The notes beneath the pieces were generated by a model that was given only the letters and a program-made list of their open reading frames with translations, made no database searches and was not told where the DNA came from. Positions 1 through 8,536 of a DNA stretch of 64,000 nucleotides are shown one piece after another. Every line of letters begins with the position of its first letter. The stretch's first letter is position 1. Source of the stretch: Clostridium sp. AM33-3 (GTDB lineage Bacteria > Bacillota > Clostridia > Lachnospirales > Lachnospiraceae); assembly GCF_003480315.1 (NCBI RefSeq), contig NZ_QUIV01000004.1, forward strand, positions 62,001 to 126,000, written 5' to 3'. Both the position numbers and the translations under genes were made by a program.

Positions 1-492
1 TCCGAGTCTGCTTCAGCCGGAGAATTAAACGAGGCTCTGGCCATTCGTGATATGTACGAGGAGGGACTTGTTTTCAGCGAGATTTCTGAGCGCATCCTGA
101 AAATGAGAGATGAGCAGCAGACCTATTTTGTGATCGATACCCTGGAACCTCTCAGAAAGAATGGCCGTCTCACCGGTCTGCAGGCCTTTTTTGCCACGGC
201 ATTGAATATTAAGCCGGTTATGGGAGCGGATCATGGTGTCATCATCAAGCTGGATCAGGCAAGAGGCATCACCAAGGGACTGGCCCGTATGTGCGAGCTT
301 GCCACCAGGCGTGCGGGTAAGCCGGAGGAAAAGCGCGCGGTCATCGCGCATGTGAATTGTCCGGAGCGTGCACTCCAGGTGAAGGCAGAACTGGAAAAGC
401 GCGGGAATTACCGCGAGATCGTGATCACCGGCGCAGCCGGTGTTGCCACGGTGTATGCGGGAGACGGCGGTATTGTCCTGGCGGTCGGTTAA
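1..492 (+). CDS. DegV family protein, C-terminal part (5' end outside window)
   Basis: The reading frame is open from base 1 to a TAA at 490-492, so the window starts inside the gene; 163 codons are visible. The segment with YFVIDTLEPLRKNGRLTG followed by LNIKPVM and a C-terminal ITGAAGVATVYAGDGGIVLAV matches the second half of DegV/FakB proteins. These are two-domain proteins that bind a fatty acid, and FakB members present it to the kinase FakA for phospholipid synthesis. Full members are about 280-290 residues, so roughly 120 are missing. Whether this one works with a FakA partner cannot be told. It is followed by a strong terminator and is separate from the purine genes downstream. Confidence 0.9.
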   Translation, partial: SESASAGELNEALAIRDMYEEGLVFSEISERILKMRDEQQTYFVIDTLEPLRKNGRLTGLQAFFATALNIKPVMGADHGVIIKLDQARGITKGLARMCELATRRAGKPEEKRAVIAHVNCPERALQVKAELEKRGNYREIVITGAAGVATVYAGDGGIVLAVG

Positions 493-580
493 AAAAGAAT
501 TCAGTACTGTGTATAAAATGAAAAAAAGTTAAAAATATCACACAATTTAAAAAATTTCGTGTATAATAGATAACGAAAAG

Positions 581-634
581 AAAACAGGGCGAAGAGGTCG
601 TGGACGCATCCGAATCTCTTCACCCTGTTTTTTT
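581..634 (+). terminator. Rho-independent terminator after the DegV gene
   Basis: A 13-base arm at 584-596 (acagggcgaagag) pairs with 616-628 (ctcttcaccctgt), with a 19-base loop and a run of seven T at the 3' side. The stem is perfect. Confidence 0.9.
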
Positions 635-870
635 CTGTAACTGTTCCGTATGGCTGCAGTTACATTTCTACAGTGTGAGGAAAGTGCAGATCTGCGGCTT
701 TCCCTAAACCCTGTCCGTTCAGGGAGGCCCCCGGAAAAAATGCGGAATGTAATGATGCAAAAAACAAACAAATAGTTAGACGTGTATTGATAAAAATACA
801 GGTTTTTGAAATATGGTATACAATGAGCACAAAAAAGGTAAGGAAAATGAGAAAAAAATATCCAAAACAC

Positions 871-898
871 TTGCATTTCCCTGATAATATGTTATGAT
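871..898 (+). promoter_or_regulatory. Promoter upstream of the xanthine permease
   Basis: TTGCAT at 871-876 and TATGAT at 893-898 are separated by 16 bases, with a TGT just before the -10 (extended -10). The same arrangement occurs before the regulator gene (minus strand, 3315-3343) and before dpaL (11219-11246). It predicts a transcript start near 905, leaving a leader of about 300 bases. Confidence 0.6.
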
Positions 899-904
899 TG
901 AGTT

Positions 905-1206
905 AGCAAAATTATATTTAGCAAAAATAAAAAATAGTAAGGAGGGGAGGCCAGACAAACAGATTTCTGGTGGGGGCCGGGAGTCTTTCTAGATGCTAAA
1001 TACTTGTTTATTCGTTCCTGCACGGTGGGTCCGCGGGATGGCCGCTGACCGTAAAAAACATAAACTGTAAGGCAAGAATCCCATTGCCGCAGGCAAATGA
1101 AATAGATTTTGCAGATTTCGCTTGTGACTGTGAAAATAATAACAGTTGCGTTTTTCTGTGCTTTGGAACAAAACAGCAAGAAATGCTGTCTGGACCTCAA
1201 AAAAGC
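905..1206 (+). promoter_or_regulatory. Long structured 5' leader of the permease gene, type unknown
   Basis: Between the promoter and the likely start codon there is no credible gene, but several helices can be drawn. Bases 915-923 (tatttagca) pair perfectly with 994-1002 (tgctaaata) and enclose a smaller hairpin with ccaga/tctgg arms at about 951-970. Bases 1028-1036 pair with 1042-1050 with one mismatch, and 1071-1075 (ggcaa) pair with 1084-1088 (ttgcc). I looked for the core of the classical purine riboswitch and did not find it. A regulatory RNA is plausible from position and structure, but its class and ligand are not known. Confidence 0.4.
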
Positions 1207-2538
1207 ATGAAGGAGAAAACAAAAGAATTAGGAAACAGCAATGTGTTGTTTGACTTCTACGGGAAGAGACCGGAAATGTCCCAGCTTGTCCCGCTGAGTC
1301 TGCAGCATGTACTGGCAGCTATCGTCGGTGTCATTACACCATCCATGATCATTGCGGGTGTCTGCGGACTGACGGACGCAGAAAAGACCATGATGATCCA
1401 GGCGGCACTGATCTTCACTGCGCTGGCTACGTTTTTACAGCTGTTTCCGCTGTTCCACAAGATTGGCGCAGCACTCCCGGTTATCATGGGTACCAGCTTC
1501 GCATATGTACCGACCCTGACTGCGATCGGCGGTGAATTCGGTATCGGTGCCATCATGGGCGCACAGATCATCGGCGGTATCGTAGCTATTGTATTTGCGA
1601 TTTTCGTAAAGCAGATTCGTAAGCTGTTCCCGGATATCGTAACCGGTACCGTTATCTTTACCATCGGTCTTTCCCTGTATCCGACCGCGATCCGTTATAT
1701 GGCAGGTGGTTCCGGACATCCGGAATTCGGTGGCTTAAAGAACTGGTTCATTGCTCTGCTGACTTTTGCAGTGGTACTGTTCCTGAACAACTTTACTAAA
1801 GGTGTGTTAAAACTGGGTTCTCTGTTTTTCGGTATTATCGTTGGTTATGTAGTATCCCTTTTCATGGGAATGGTAGATTTCACCAATGTTATGAACACGA
1901 CTTCCATTATTGCGTTCCCTCAGCTTATGCATTTCAAGATCGAATTTGCTCCGGCTGCATGCGCATCACTGGCTATCGTATATGCGGTTAACGCAGTACA
2001 GACCATCGGTGACTTAACATCTACTACTGTCGGCGGCATGGACCGTGTGCCGACGGACAATGAGCTTCAGGGCGGTATCCTGGTTCAGGGTGTTGCAAGT
2101 ATCGTGGGTGCGTTCTTTGGAGCACTTCCGACGGCTTCCTACAGCCAGAACGTAGGTATCGTAACCATGAACAAAGTAGTAAACCGCGTGATTTTCGCGG
2201 TATCCGCAGCAGTGCTTCTGATCGCAGGCCTGATTCCTGGTCTGTCCGCAGCACTTACAACCATCCCTCAGTGTGTCATCGGCGGCGCAACTCTTTCCGT
2301 ATTCGCGCAGATCGCAATGACCGGTGTACGCCTGTTCACAAAGGATGGCATGACAGCAAGAAAGACAACCGTAGTTGGTATGTCTGTAGCACTTGGTGTT
2401 GGTATCACCCAGGTATCCGGATGCTTACAGGGACCTGGAATCCCGGCGTGGATCAATACCGTATTTGGAAGTTCGTCCGTGGTAGTGGCAACGATCATGG
2501 CGATCATCCTGAACCTCACCCTTCCGCCGGAAGAGTAA
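1207..2538 (+). CDS. Uracil/xanthine permease, NCS2 family
   Basis: A polytopic membrane protein of about 443 residues, the usual size for nucleobase:cation symporter-2 carriers, which import xanthine, uric acid or uracil with protons or sodium. The N-terminal segment MSQLVPLSLQHVLAAIVG and the later MGTSFAYVPT and PTASYSQNVGIVTMN blocks are family hallmarks, and at least ten hydrophobic spans are visible. The frame stays open upstream to 1084, but the segment before 1207 is hydrophilic and unlike the family. The start at 1207 has no good ribosome site; a GTG at 1243 behind AGGA is an alternative. Its place at the head of the purine cluster suggests xanthine or urate as substrate, which is inference. 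Confidence 0.88.
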   Translation: MKEKTKELGNSNVLFDFYGKRPEMSQLVPLSLQHVLAAIVGVITPSMIIAGVCGLTDAEKTMMIQAALIFTALATFLQLFPLFHKIGAALPVIMGTSFAYVPTLTAIGGEFGIGAIMGAQIIGGIVAIVFAIFVKQIRKLFPDIVTGTVIFTIGLSLYPTAIRYMAGGSGHPEFGGLKNWFIALLTFAVVLFLNNFTKGVLKLGSLFFGIIVGYVVSLFMGMVDFTNVMNTTSIIAFPQLMHFKIEFAPAACASLAIVYAVNAVQTIGDLTSTTVGGMDRVPTDNELQGGILVQGVASIVGAFFGALPTASYSQNVGIVTMNKVVNRVIFAVSAAVLLIAGLIPGLSAALTTIPQCVIGGATLSVFAQIAMTGVRLFTKDGMTARKTTVVGMSVALGVGITQVSGCLQGPGIPAWINTVFGSSSVVVATIMAIILNLTLPPEE

Positions 2539-2564
2539 GGACAGCCGGATGATTTAATGCAAAA

Positions 2565-2600
2565 AGAAAGCCGAACAGTTTTAATCCTGTTCGGCTTTTG
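2565..2600. terminator. Bidirectional terminator between permease and regulator genes
   Basis: Bases 2567-2578 (aaagccgaacag) and 2587-2599 (ctgttcggctttt) form a stem with A-rich and T-rich flanks, so it can end transcription from both converging genes. It overlaps the last codons of the minus-strand regulator. Confidence 0.85.
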
Positions 2601-3255
2601 TTTCCTCGTCTTCGGCTTTGATCTCGTTTAAGTAACTGTAAAGCGTAAATTTTGAAATGCAGAGGACCTGACAGACACGCTGTCCGGACTTGGTAATGAG
2701 AAATGCGCCTGCGTCATTTAGCAGCCGTATGAAGTCAATCTTGTCATCCTTTGTCATGACGGCGGCCGGTTTTCCGATACGCTGGAAGGCCTGCTCAATC
2801 AGCTCATCCAGAAGGTCGCTGACATTCATGGATACGGTCTCAGGACCGGAGGCTTCCGTGTCATCCGCTGCAGTGGCAGTGAAGCTCTGAATGTGGTTTT
2901 GCGCAGCCAGCAGAATCGTGATGTCATAGTTGATGCTTAAAATTCCTATGATCTTACCCTGACTGTTGCGGATGTAGATGGTACTGGACTTCAGAATCTT
3001 TCCGTCCTTTGTTTTTGTTAAATAGGCAAGCTTGTCATGCGTGTGCTTCGCACCGTTCTGCAGGGATTCCAGAACAATATGGGATGGTCCGTCACCGAGC
3101 TTTCTTCCGGTGATGTAGCCATTTTCAATGGCTACAATGGAGTGCTCTACATCGTTGCTCTCCAGATCGTGAATGACGATCTCGCAGTTGGAGCCAAACT
3201 GGGCTGCAAGACCGCGGGCAAGGCGTGTATAAAAATCAATTGCTGTTTTGTCCAT
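2581..3255 (-). CDS. YheO-like PAS-domain transcriptional regulator
   Basis: A 224-residue protein with an N-terminal YheO-type PAS sensor region (FGSNCEIVIHDLESNDVEHS near residue 20, then IYIRNSQGKIIGILSINYDI near 95-110) and a C-terminal helix-turn-helix of the HTH_22 type (DDKIDFIRLLNDAGAFLITK, then CQVLCISKFTLYSYL). Members of this family bind small molecules and act as DNA-binding regulators. It is transcribed divergently from ssnA and convergently with the permease gene, so it is the obvious candidate regulator of the purine cluster. The signal it senses cannot be read from the sequence. A promoter with an extended -10 is visible upstream on the minus strand. Confidence 0.88.
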   Translation of the reverse strand: MDKTAIDFYTRLARGLAAQFGSNCEIVIHDLESNDVEHSIVAIENGYITGRKLGDGPSHIVLESLQNGAKHTHDKLAYLTKTKDGKILKSSTIYIRNSQGKIIGILSINYDITILLAAQNHIQSFTATAADDTEASGPETVSMNVSDLLDELIEQAFQRIGKPAAVMTKDDKIDFIRLLNDAGAFLITKSGQRVCQVLCISKFTLYSYLNEIKAEDEETKAEQD

Positions 3256-3314
3256 GGTTTTCTCCTTTCAAAAAGCAAATCAGTTCATCATACAATTTGT
3301 TTGATGCTGTATTT

Positions 3315-3343
3315 ATCATAACAACTACAGATACAGAATGCAA
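3315..3343 (-). promoter_or_regulatory. Promoter of the PAS regulator gene
   Basis: On the minus strand, TTGCAT (3338-3343) and TATGAT (3315-3320) are 17 bases apart with TGT before the -10. This closely resembles the permease promoter. The same 129-bp gap must hold the ssnA promoter and probably an operator; the near-palindrome catca...tgatg at 3286-3306 is a candidate operator only. Confidence 0.6.
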
Positions 3344-3384
3344 GAAAAAATTAAAAAAACTAATTTATACAAGGAGGTATATTA

Positions 3385-4725
3385 ATGCTGCTTATAGGAA
3401 ACGGTAAAGTAATCACAAGAGACAGCGCAAATCCATACCTGGAGAACGGCGCAGTTGTAACCGATGGTGAGAATATCAAAGAGGTTGGAACCCTGGATGC
3501 CATGAAGCAGAAATATCCGGAGGCTGAGTTTGTAGACGCACACGGCGGTGTCATCATGCCGGGTCTTATCAACGCGCATACCCATATCTATTCCGGACTG
3601 GCAAGAGGTCTTTCCATCGTGGGAAACAATCCGACAAATTTCCTGGAAGTTCTGGAAGGAACCTGGTGGGCAATTGACCGTCAGCTTGATCTGGACGGAA
3701 CCAGAGCCTGCGCATGGGCTACCGTTTTAGACTGCATCCGTGACGGTGTTACCACCATCTTCGATCACCATGCAAGCTTCTGTGAGATCCCGGGATCCCT
3801 GTTTGCGATCCGCGATGTCGTGAAAGAAGCAGGAATCCGTTCCTGTCTCTGCTACGAGGTTTCCGAGCGTGACGGCGAAGAAAAGACTGCACAGAGCATC
3901 AAGGAGAACGCAGACTTCGCAAAGTGGGCCAAAGATGCAGATGACAGCATGATCAAGGCTATGTTTGGCGGACACGCGCTCTTTACGATCTCAGACAAGA
4001 CCTTCGAGAAGATGGTAGAGGCAAACAATGGCATGACCGGTTTTCATATCCATGTAGCTGAGGGTATGAATGATGTCTACGACAGTCTGAGAAACTACGG
4101 CTGCCGTCCGGTAAACCGTCTGCTGTACAACGGCATTCTGGGAGAGAAGACCCTGCTTGGCCATTGCATTCATATCAGCCCGGCTGAGATGGACATCATC
4201 AAAGAGACCGGCACCATGGTGGTCAACAACCCGCAGTCCAACCAGGGCAATGCAGTCGGATGCTCCCCGGTGCTGCAGATGATGGCAAAGGGTATCACCG
4301 TTGGTATGGGTACCGATGCTTATACCCACGATATGTTAGAGAGCATGAAGGCATTCTTAACTATCCAGCGTCACAACGCAATGCTGCCGAACGTAGGCTG
4401 GTGCGAGGATGTGAAGATGCAGTTTGAAAACAACCGTATCATTGCAGAGAAATATTTCGGCAGAACTCTTGGTATCTTAAAAGAGGGAGCCGCAGCCGAC
4501 ATCATCATCATGGATTACAAACCATTCACTCCGTTCTCTGACGAGAATATTGACGGTCATATGATCTTCGGTATGGAAGGCAAGAATTGCCGCACCACCA
4601 TCATTAACGGTAAGGTACTCTACAAAGACAGAGAGTTTGTTGGCCTTGATGAGGAGAAGATCAACGCATGGACCATGGAGCAGAGTAAGAAGCTCTGGGG
4701 TAAGTTAAATCACAGAGTATACTAA
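3385..4725 (+). CDS. ssnA: Putative aminohydrolase SsnA
   Basis: A 446-residue member of the amidohydrolase superfamily (guanine deaminase/chlorohydrolase-like). The TIM-barrel metal ligands are visible: HTH at residues 65-67, FHIH with H223, H260 in LLGHCIH and D311 in MGTDAYTHD. SsnA is typically encoded beside ygfK and xanthine dehydrogenase genes and has been implicated in anaerobic purine or uric acid breakdown in gut bacteria; its precise substrate is not established by sequence. A strong AAGGAGG lies before the ATG. It heads the ssnA-ygfK-ferredoxin-xdh run, all on one strand with gaps of 70-135 bases. Confidence 0.93.
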   Translation: MLLIGNGKVITRDSANPYLENGAVVTDGENIKEVGTLDAMKQKYPEAEFVDAHGGVIMPGLINAHTHIYSGLARGLSIVGNNPTNFLEVLEGTWWAIDRQLDLDGTRACAWATVLDCIRDGVTTIFDHHASFCEIPGSLFAIRDVVKEAGIRSCLCYEVSERDGEEKTAQSIKENADFAKWAKDADDSMIKAMFGGHALFTISDKTFEKMVEANNGMTGFHIHVAEGMNDVYDSLRNYGCRPVNRLLYNGILGEKTLLGHCIHISPAEMDIIKETGTMVVNNPQSNQGNAVGCSPVLQMMAKGITVGMGTDAYTHDMLESMKAFLTIQRHNAMLPNVGWCEDVKMQFENNRIIAEKYFGRTLGILKEGAAADIIIMDYKPFTPFSDENIDGHMIFGMEGKNCRTTIINGKVLYKDREFVGLDEEKINAWTMEQSKKLWGKLNHRVY

Positions 4726-4754
4726 TAAAAACCATATAAAAACTATATAAAATG

Positions 4755-4782
4755 GGAAGCAAGGGTTAAACAAATGGCTTCC
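4755..4782 (+). other. Intercistronic hairpin between ssnA and ygfK
   Basis: ggaagc (4755-4760) pairs with gcttcc (4777-4782) around a 16-base loop. There is no T-tract, so it is unlikely to be a terminator. Confidence 0.35.
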
Positions 4783-4796
4783 GACAGGAGGATAAC

Positions 4797-7790
4797 ATGA
4801 GCGAAATTATGAGACCAATGTCAATCGGCCATCTGATGCACTGGATCATGTCCGAATACGAGCAGAAAAAGAGCATCTTTGGTATTGAGAAGATTGTAAA
4901 GCATGAAAATGGACAGGCACTTCCGATCTACGAAGAGAAGATCGAGTCTCCGTTTGGTCCGGCAGCAGGCCCGAACAGCCAGCTGGCACAGAATATCGTA
5001 GCAGCCTATGTGGCTGGCTCCCGTTTCTTCGAGTTAAAGACCGTTCAGGTGATGGATGGCGCTGACCTTGCGGCATGCATCAGCCGTCCGTGTATCATTG
5101 CAGGCGATGAGTGCTACAACTGTGAGTGGTCTACCGAGCTGTACGTTCCGCAGGCATTTGCCGAGTACGTGAAAGCATGGGTGGCATGTAAGCTGATCGC
5201 AAAAGAGTACAACCTCGGCGATCCGGACGCATTCGTATTCAACATGTCCGTTGGTTATGATCTGGAAGGCATTAAGTCCCCGAAGGTTGACAAGTACATC
5301 AACGACATGATCGAGGCAAAAGATACCGAAGTCTTCAAAGAGTGCATCAACTGGGCATTAGAGCATGTGAACGAGTTCAAGAACGTAGATGAGGAGTATA
5401 TCCGCAACATCAGCTCCAACGTTTCCAACTCCATCACCGAGTCCACCCTGCACGGCTGCCCGCCTGCAGAGATCGAGCGTATCGCAACCTACCTGATCAC
5501 CGAGAAGCACTTAAACACCTTCATCAAGTGCAACCCGACTCTGCTTGGTTATGAGTACGCAAGAAAACGTCTGGATGGCCTTGGATTCGATTACATCGCA
5601 TTCGATGATCATCACTTTGTAGAGGATCTTCAGTGGGCTGACGCAGTTCCGATGCTGCACAGACTGTATGACCTCTGCCAGGAGAAGGGTCTGGAGTTCG
5701 GTGTTAAGATCACCAACACCTTCCCGGTAGACGTAACCAGAAACGAGCTTCCGAGCAACGAGATGTACATGGCAGGACGCGCGCTGTTCCCGTTAAGTAT
5801 CCATGTAGCACGCCTTCTGACCGATGAGTTCCAGGGCAAGCTGCGTATCTCCTACTCTGGCGGCGCAACCATCGAGAATATCAAAGAGCTGTTCGACGCA
5901 GGCATCTGGCCGATCACCATGGCTACCAACATCTTAAAGCCGGGCGGCTATCAGAGAATGAGCCAGATCGCAGACGAACTCATGGAGTGCGGCAGCGAGC
6001 GCTTCTCCGGCGTGAACGTAGCAGCACTGGCAGCCATCGATGACGGCGTAGAGGCAAAGGCTATGTACAGAAAGCCTGTAAAACCGCTTCCGGAGCGCCA
6101 CGTAGATAAGAAGCTTCCGCTGTTCGACTGCTTCAACGCACCTTGCCGTAACGGCTGCCCAATCGAGCAGGATATTCCGGCTTACTTACAGGCTATGGTT
6201 GACGGCGATGCGAAGAAAGCACTCGAGATCATCTTAGAGCGCAACCCGCTTCCGTTCATCACCGGTACCATCTGCCCGCATCACTGTGGCGATAAGTGTA
6301 TGAGAAACTACTATGAGGATACTCTGCACATCCGTGAGACCAAGCTGGCAGCAGCAAGCCAGGCTTACAACGAGATCCTTCCGGCTCTGAAGGCTGAGGG
6401 TTCCGTAGCTGGTAAGAAGGTTGCTGTCATCGGCGGCGGCCCGGCAGGTCTGGCAGCAGCTACCTTCCTGTCCCGCGCAGGCGTAGCGGTAACGGTATTT
6501 GAGCGTAAGGAACAGCTGGGCGGCGTAGTGCGCAACGTGATTCCGGAGTTCCGTATTTCCGCAGATTCCATCGACAAGGATGTAGAGCTGTGCAAGGCTT
6601 ACGGCGCAGAATTCAGACTTGGCACAGAGGTTACCTCTGTGAAAGCATTAAAGGCAGAAGGCTACACCGATGTCATCGTTTCCATCGGCGCATGGAAGCC
6701 GGGCAGATCCCCGTTAGCATACGGCGAAGTAACTGATGCTCTGGAGTTCTTAATGGAGGCTAAGAAGAACGGCGCTTCCATGAACATCGGCAAGGATGTT
6801 GTAGTTCTGGGCGGCGGTAACACCGCCATGGACGTTGCAAGAGCAGCAAAACGTATCCCGGGTGTTGAGAATGTCCGCCTGATCTACCGCAGAACCAAAC
6901 GCTACATGCCGGCAGATGAGGAAGAGTTACAGCTGGCAATTGAGGATGGCGTAGAATTCTTAGAGCTTCTGGCTCCGGTTGGCGCAGAGAACGGAAAACT
7001 GAAATGTTCTGTTATGGAGCTTGGCGCTCCGGATGCTTCTGGCAGAAGATCTCCGGTAGACACCGGCAGAACCGAGGAATATCCGGCAGACACCATCATC
7101 GCAGCAATCGGTGAGACCATCGATACCACTCTGTACGCAGAGCTTGGCGTTGAGATGGATGCAAAGGGCCGTCCGGTTGTAGACGCAAACATGATGACCA
7201 CCGAGGCCGGTGTTTACGCAGTGGGCGATTCCAGAAGAGGACCGGCTACCGTCGTTGAGGCAATCGCAGATTCCGCGAAGGCTGCAGCAGCAATCGCAGG
7301 CATCAGCTACGACAAGTACGCAGAAGAGAACGTTGCAGCAGACGAGAAACTCTACACTGCCAAGAAGGGTGTTCAGAGCAGAGATACCTCCAAGACTCCG
7401 GATGACCGCTGCTTAGGCTGTCCGACTGTATGTGAGGTATGTACCGATGTCTGCCCGAACCGCGCAAATGTGGCAATCCACGTACCGGGCAAGTGCAAAG
7501 CACAGATCATCCATGTAGACGGCATGTGTAACGAGTGCGGCAACTGTGAAGTGTTCTGTCCGTATAAGGGAGGAAGACCTTACAAAGATAAATTCACCTT
7601 ATACTGGAGCGAGGAGGACTTCCTCGACAGCACCAATGAGGGCTTCCTGCCGTTAGAAGGCACCCAGGTTAAGGTTCGTCTGGACGGCAAGGTTGAGACT
7701 ATTGACGTTGCCGGTGAGACTGATCTGTCTGCTGATGCCGTTGCAGTGATCCGCACCGTATTAAAGGATTACGCATATCTGATCCATTAA
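4797..7790 (+). CDS. ygfK: YgfK, putative selenate reductase-type flavoprotein/iron-sulfur subunit
   Basis: A 997-residue protein matching the YgfK architecture. An N-terminal half resembles dihydropyrimidine/dihydroorotate dehydrogenase barrels (about 1-430). It is followed by a cysteine-rich Fer4_20-type linker (CFNAPCRNGCPIEQD near 445, then CPHHCGDKC near 495). An FAD-binding GGGPAGLAAATFLSRAG lies near 546, an NAD(P)-binding GGGNTAMDVARAAK near 668, and a C-terminal ferredoxin part has CLGCPTVCEVCTDVC near 871 and CNECGNCEVFCPY near 908. The layout is like the electron-transfer subunits of glutamate synthase and dihydropyrimidine dehydrogenase. In purine-degrading anaerobes it is required for uric acid use in some species. 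Here it probably exchanges electrons between NAD(P)H, ferredoxin and a purine substrate. It could be the redox partner that the FAD-less dehydrogenase downstream lacks. Confidence 0.93.
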   Translation: MSEIMRPMSIGHLMHWIMSEYEQKKSIFGIEKIVKHENGQALPIYEEKIESPFGPAAGPNSQLAQNIVAAYVAGSRFFELKTVQVMDGADLAACISRPCIIAGDECYNCEWSTELYVPQAFAEYVKAWVACKLIAKEYNLGDPDAFVFNMSVGYDLEGIKSPKVDKYINDMIEAKDTEVFKECINWALEHVNEFKNVDEEYIRNISSNVSNSITESTLHGCPPAEIERIATYLITEKHLNTFIKCNPTLLGYEYARKRLDGLGFDYIAFDDHHFVEDLQWADAVPMLHRLYDLCQEKGLEFGVKITNTFPVDVTRNELPSNEMYMAGRALFPLSIHVARLLTDEFQGKLRISYSGGATIENIKELFDAGIWPITMATNILKPGGYQRMSQIADELMECGSERFSGVNVAALAAIDDGVEAKAMYRKPVKPLPERHVDKKLPLFDCFNAPCRNGCPIEQDIPAYLQAMVDGDAKKALEIILERNPLPFITGTICPHHCGDKCMRNYYEDTLHIRETKLAAASQAYNEILPALKAEGSVAGKKVAVIGGGPAGLAAATFLSRAGVAVTVFERKEQLGGVVRNVIPEFRISADSIDKDVELCKAYGAEFRLGTEVTSVKALKAEGYTDVIVSIGAWKPGRSPLAYGEVTDALEFLMEAKKNGASMNIGKDVVVLGGGNTAMDVARAAKRIPGVENVRLIYRRTKRYMPADEEELQLAIEDGVEFLELLAPVGAENGKLKCSVMELGAPDASGRRSPVDTGRTEEYPADTIIAAIGETIDTTLYAELGVEMDAKGRPVVDANMMTTEAGVYAVGDSRRGPATVVEAIADSAKAAAAIAGISYDKYAEENVAADEKLYTAKKGVQSRDTSKTPDDRCLGCPTVCEVCTDVCPNRANVAIHVPGKCKAQIIHVDGMCNECGNCEVFCPYKGGRPYKDKFTLYWSEEDFLDSTNEGFLPLEGTQVKVRLDGKVETIDVAGETDLSADAVAVIRTVLKDYAYLIH

Positions 7791-7802
7791 GGGTTAACAT
7801 CC

Positions 7803-7835
7803 CGCGGCTGTCTGTGCAGCATGGCAGCAGCCGCG
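7803..7835 (+). other. Intercistronic hairpin between ygfK and the ferredoxin gene
   Basis: A perfect 8-bp stem (cgcggctg at 7803-7810, cagccgcg at 7828-7835) with no T-tract after it. It may be an RNA processing or stability element. Confidence 0.4.
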
Positions 7836-7863
7836 TGGTCATAAAAGGAGTTAGGGATTTCAC

Positions 7864-8403
7864 ATGAAAAGAAAGAAAAACATTGCGGTCGTTCATTGCT
7901 CCGGTGGGGCAAAACAAAACGAGGGGATCGATTTTGCCGCATTACCGAAGGACTGTAACCAGATCCTGGAACAGTATCCGGACGGGATCCACAGCTGCAG
8001 CTACGGCTGTCTGGGCGGCGGAAGCTGCGTGGCTGCCTGCAAGCTGCACGCTCTCACCATCAACGAGAAGGGGGTCGCTGAGGTTGACAGGGATCAATGT
8101 GTCGGATGCGGACTCTGTGTAAAAGCATGTCCGAAGCATCTGATCAGTCTGGAAGCCCCGGAGGGAACTATTCAGCCAAAATGTTCCAATGAGCAGAAGG
8201 CCGCAGATGCAGGAAAGGCCTGCACATCCAGCTGTATCGGCTGTAAGATCTGTGAAAAATATTGTCCGTCCGATGCCATCCATGTGATTGATTTTCATGC
8301 AGTCATCGACCGGGAAAAATGTGTGACGTGCGGTATGTGCGCAACCAAATGTCCGCGTGGTGTCATCCGTGATGCGGACGGAATTTATACAACCGGTTTC
8401 TAA
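7864..8403 (+). CDS. RnfB-like polyferredoxin (4Fe-4S protein)
   Basis: A 179-residue soluble protein with sixteen or more cysteines in four groups. The first is C45/C49/C55/C59 in CSYGCLGGGSCVAAC. The second is C79/C82/C85/C89 (CVGCGLCVKACP). The third is around C120-C134 (CTSSCIGCKICEKYCP), and the fourth is C153/C156/C159/C163 (CVTCGMCATKCP). The first group has the CSYGCLG signature of the RnfB ferredoxin region, but there is no N-terminal membrane anchor. It sits between ygfK and the xanthine dehydrogenase, so it probably carries electrons between them or to another acceptor. That role is inferred from position. The start is preceded by AAAAGGAG. Confidence 0.85.
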   Translation: MKRKKNIAVVHCSGGAKQNEGIDFAALPKDCNQILEQYPDGIHSCSYGCLGGGSCVAACKLHALTINEKGVAEVDRDQCVGCGLCVKACPKHLISLEAPEGTIQPKCSNEQKAADAGKACTSSCIGCKICEKYCPSDAIHVIDFHAVIDREKCVTCGMCATKCPRGVIRDADGIYTTGF

Positions 8404-8409
8404 AACATT

Positions 8410-8450
8410 AATCCGCCGCGGACGTGCAAGTTCGCGGCTTGCGGCGGATT
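8410..8450 (+). other. Intercistronic hairpin between the ferredoxin and xanthine dehydrogenase genes
   Basis: aatccgccgc (8410-8419) pairs perfectly with gcggcggatt (8441-8450); no T-tract follows, although it lies directly after the stop codon. It could reduce read-through partially or stabilise mRNA ends. Confidence 0.45.
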
Positions 8451-8536
8451 CAGAAAGAATTGTTGTCTGTGACAGCCTGCACAGAGCAGTGGCTTTGGGA
8501 AAATGATGCAGACAGCAAAGGAGAAGGAGAAGGATA

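Noticed and set aside
493..1083. Several minus-strand reading frames of 60-110 codons between the DegV and permease genes
   Set aside because: They are rich in Phe/Tyr/Ile from AT-rich DNA, overlap the terminator and promoter, lack ribosome sites and match no family I know.
905..1206. Classical purine riboswitch in the permease leader
   Set aside because: The conserved core and loop sequences of that class are not present; only a general structured leader is reported.
1084..1206. N-terminal extension of the permease to 1084
   Set aside because: About 41 polar residues with no family match and no ribosome site; more likely leader sequence.
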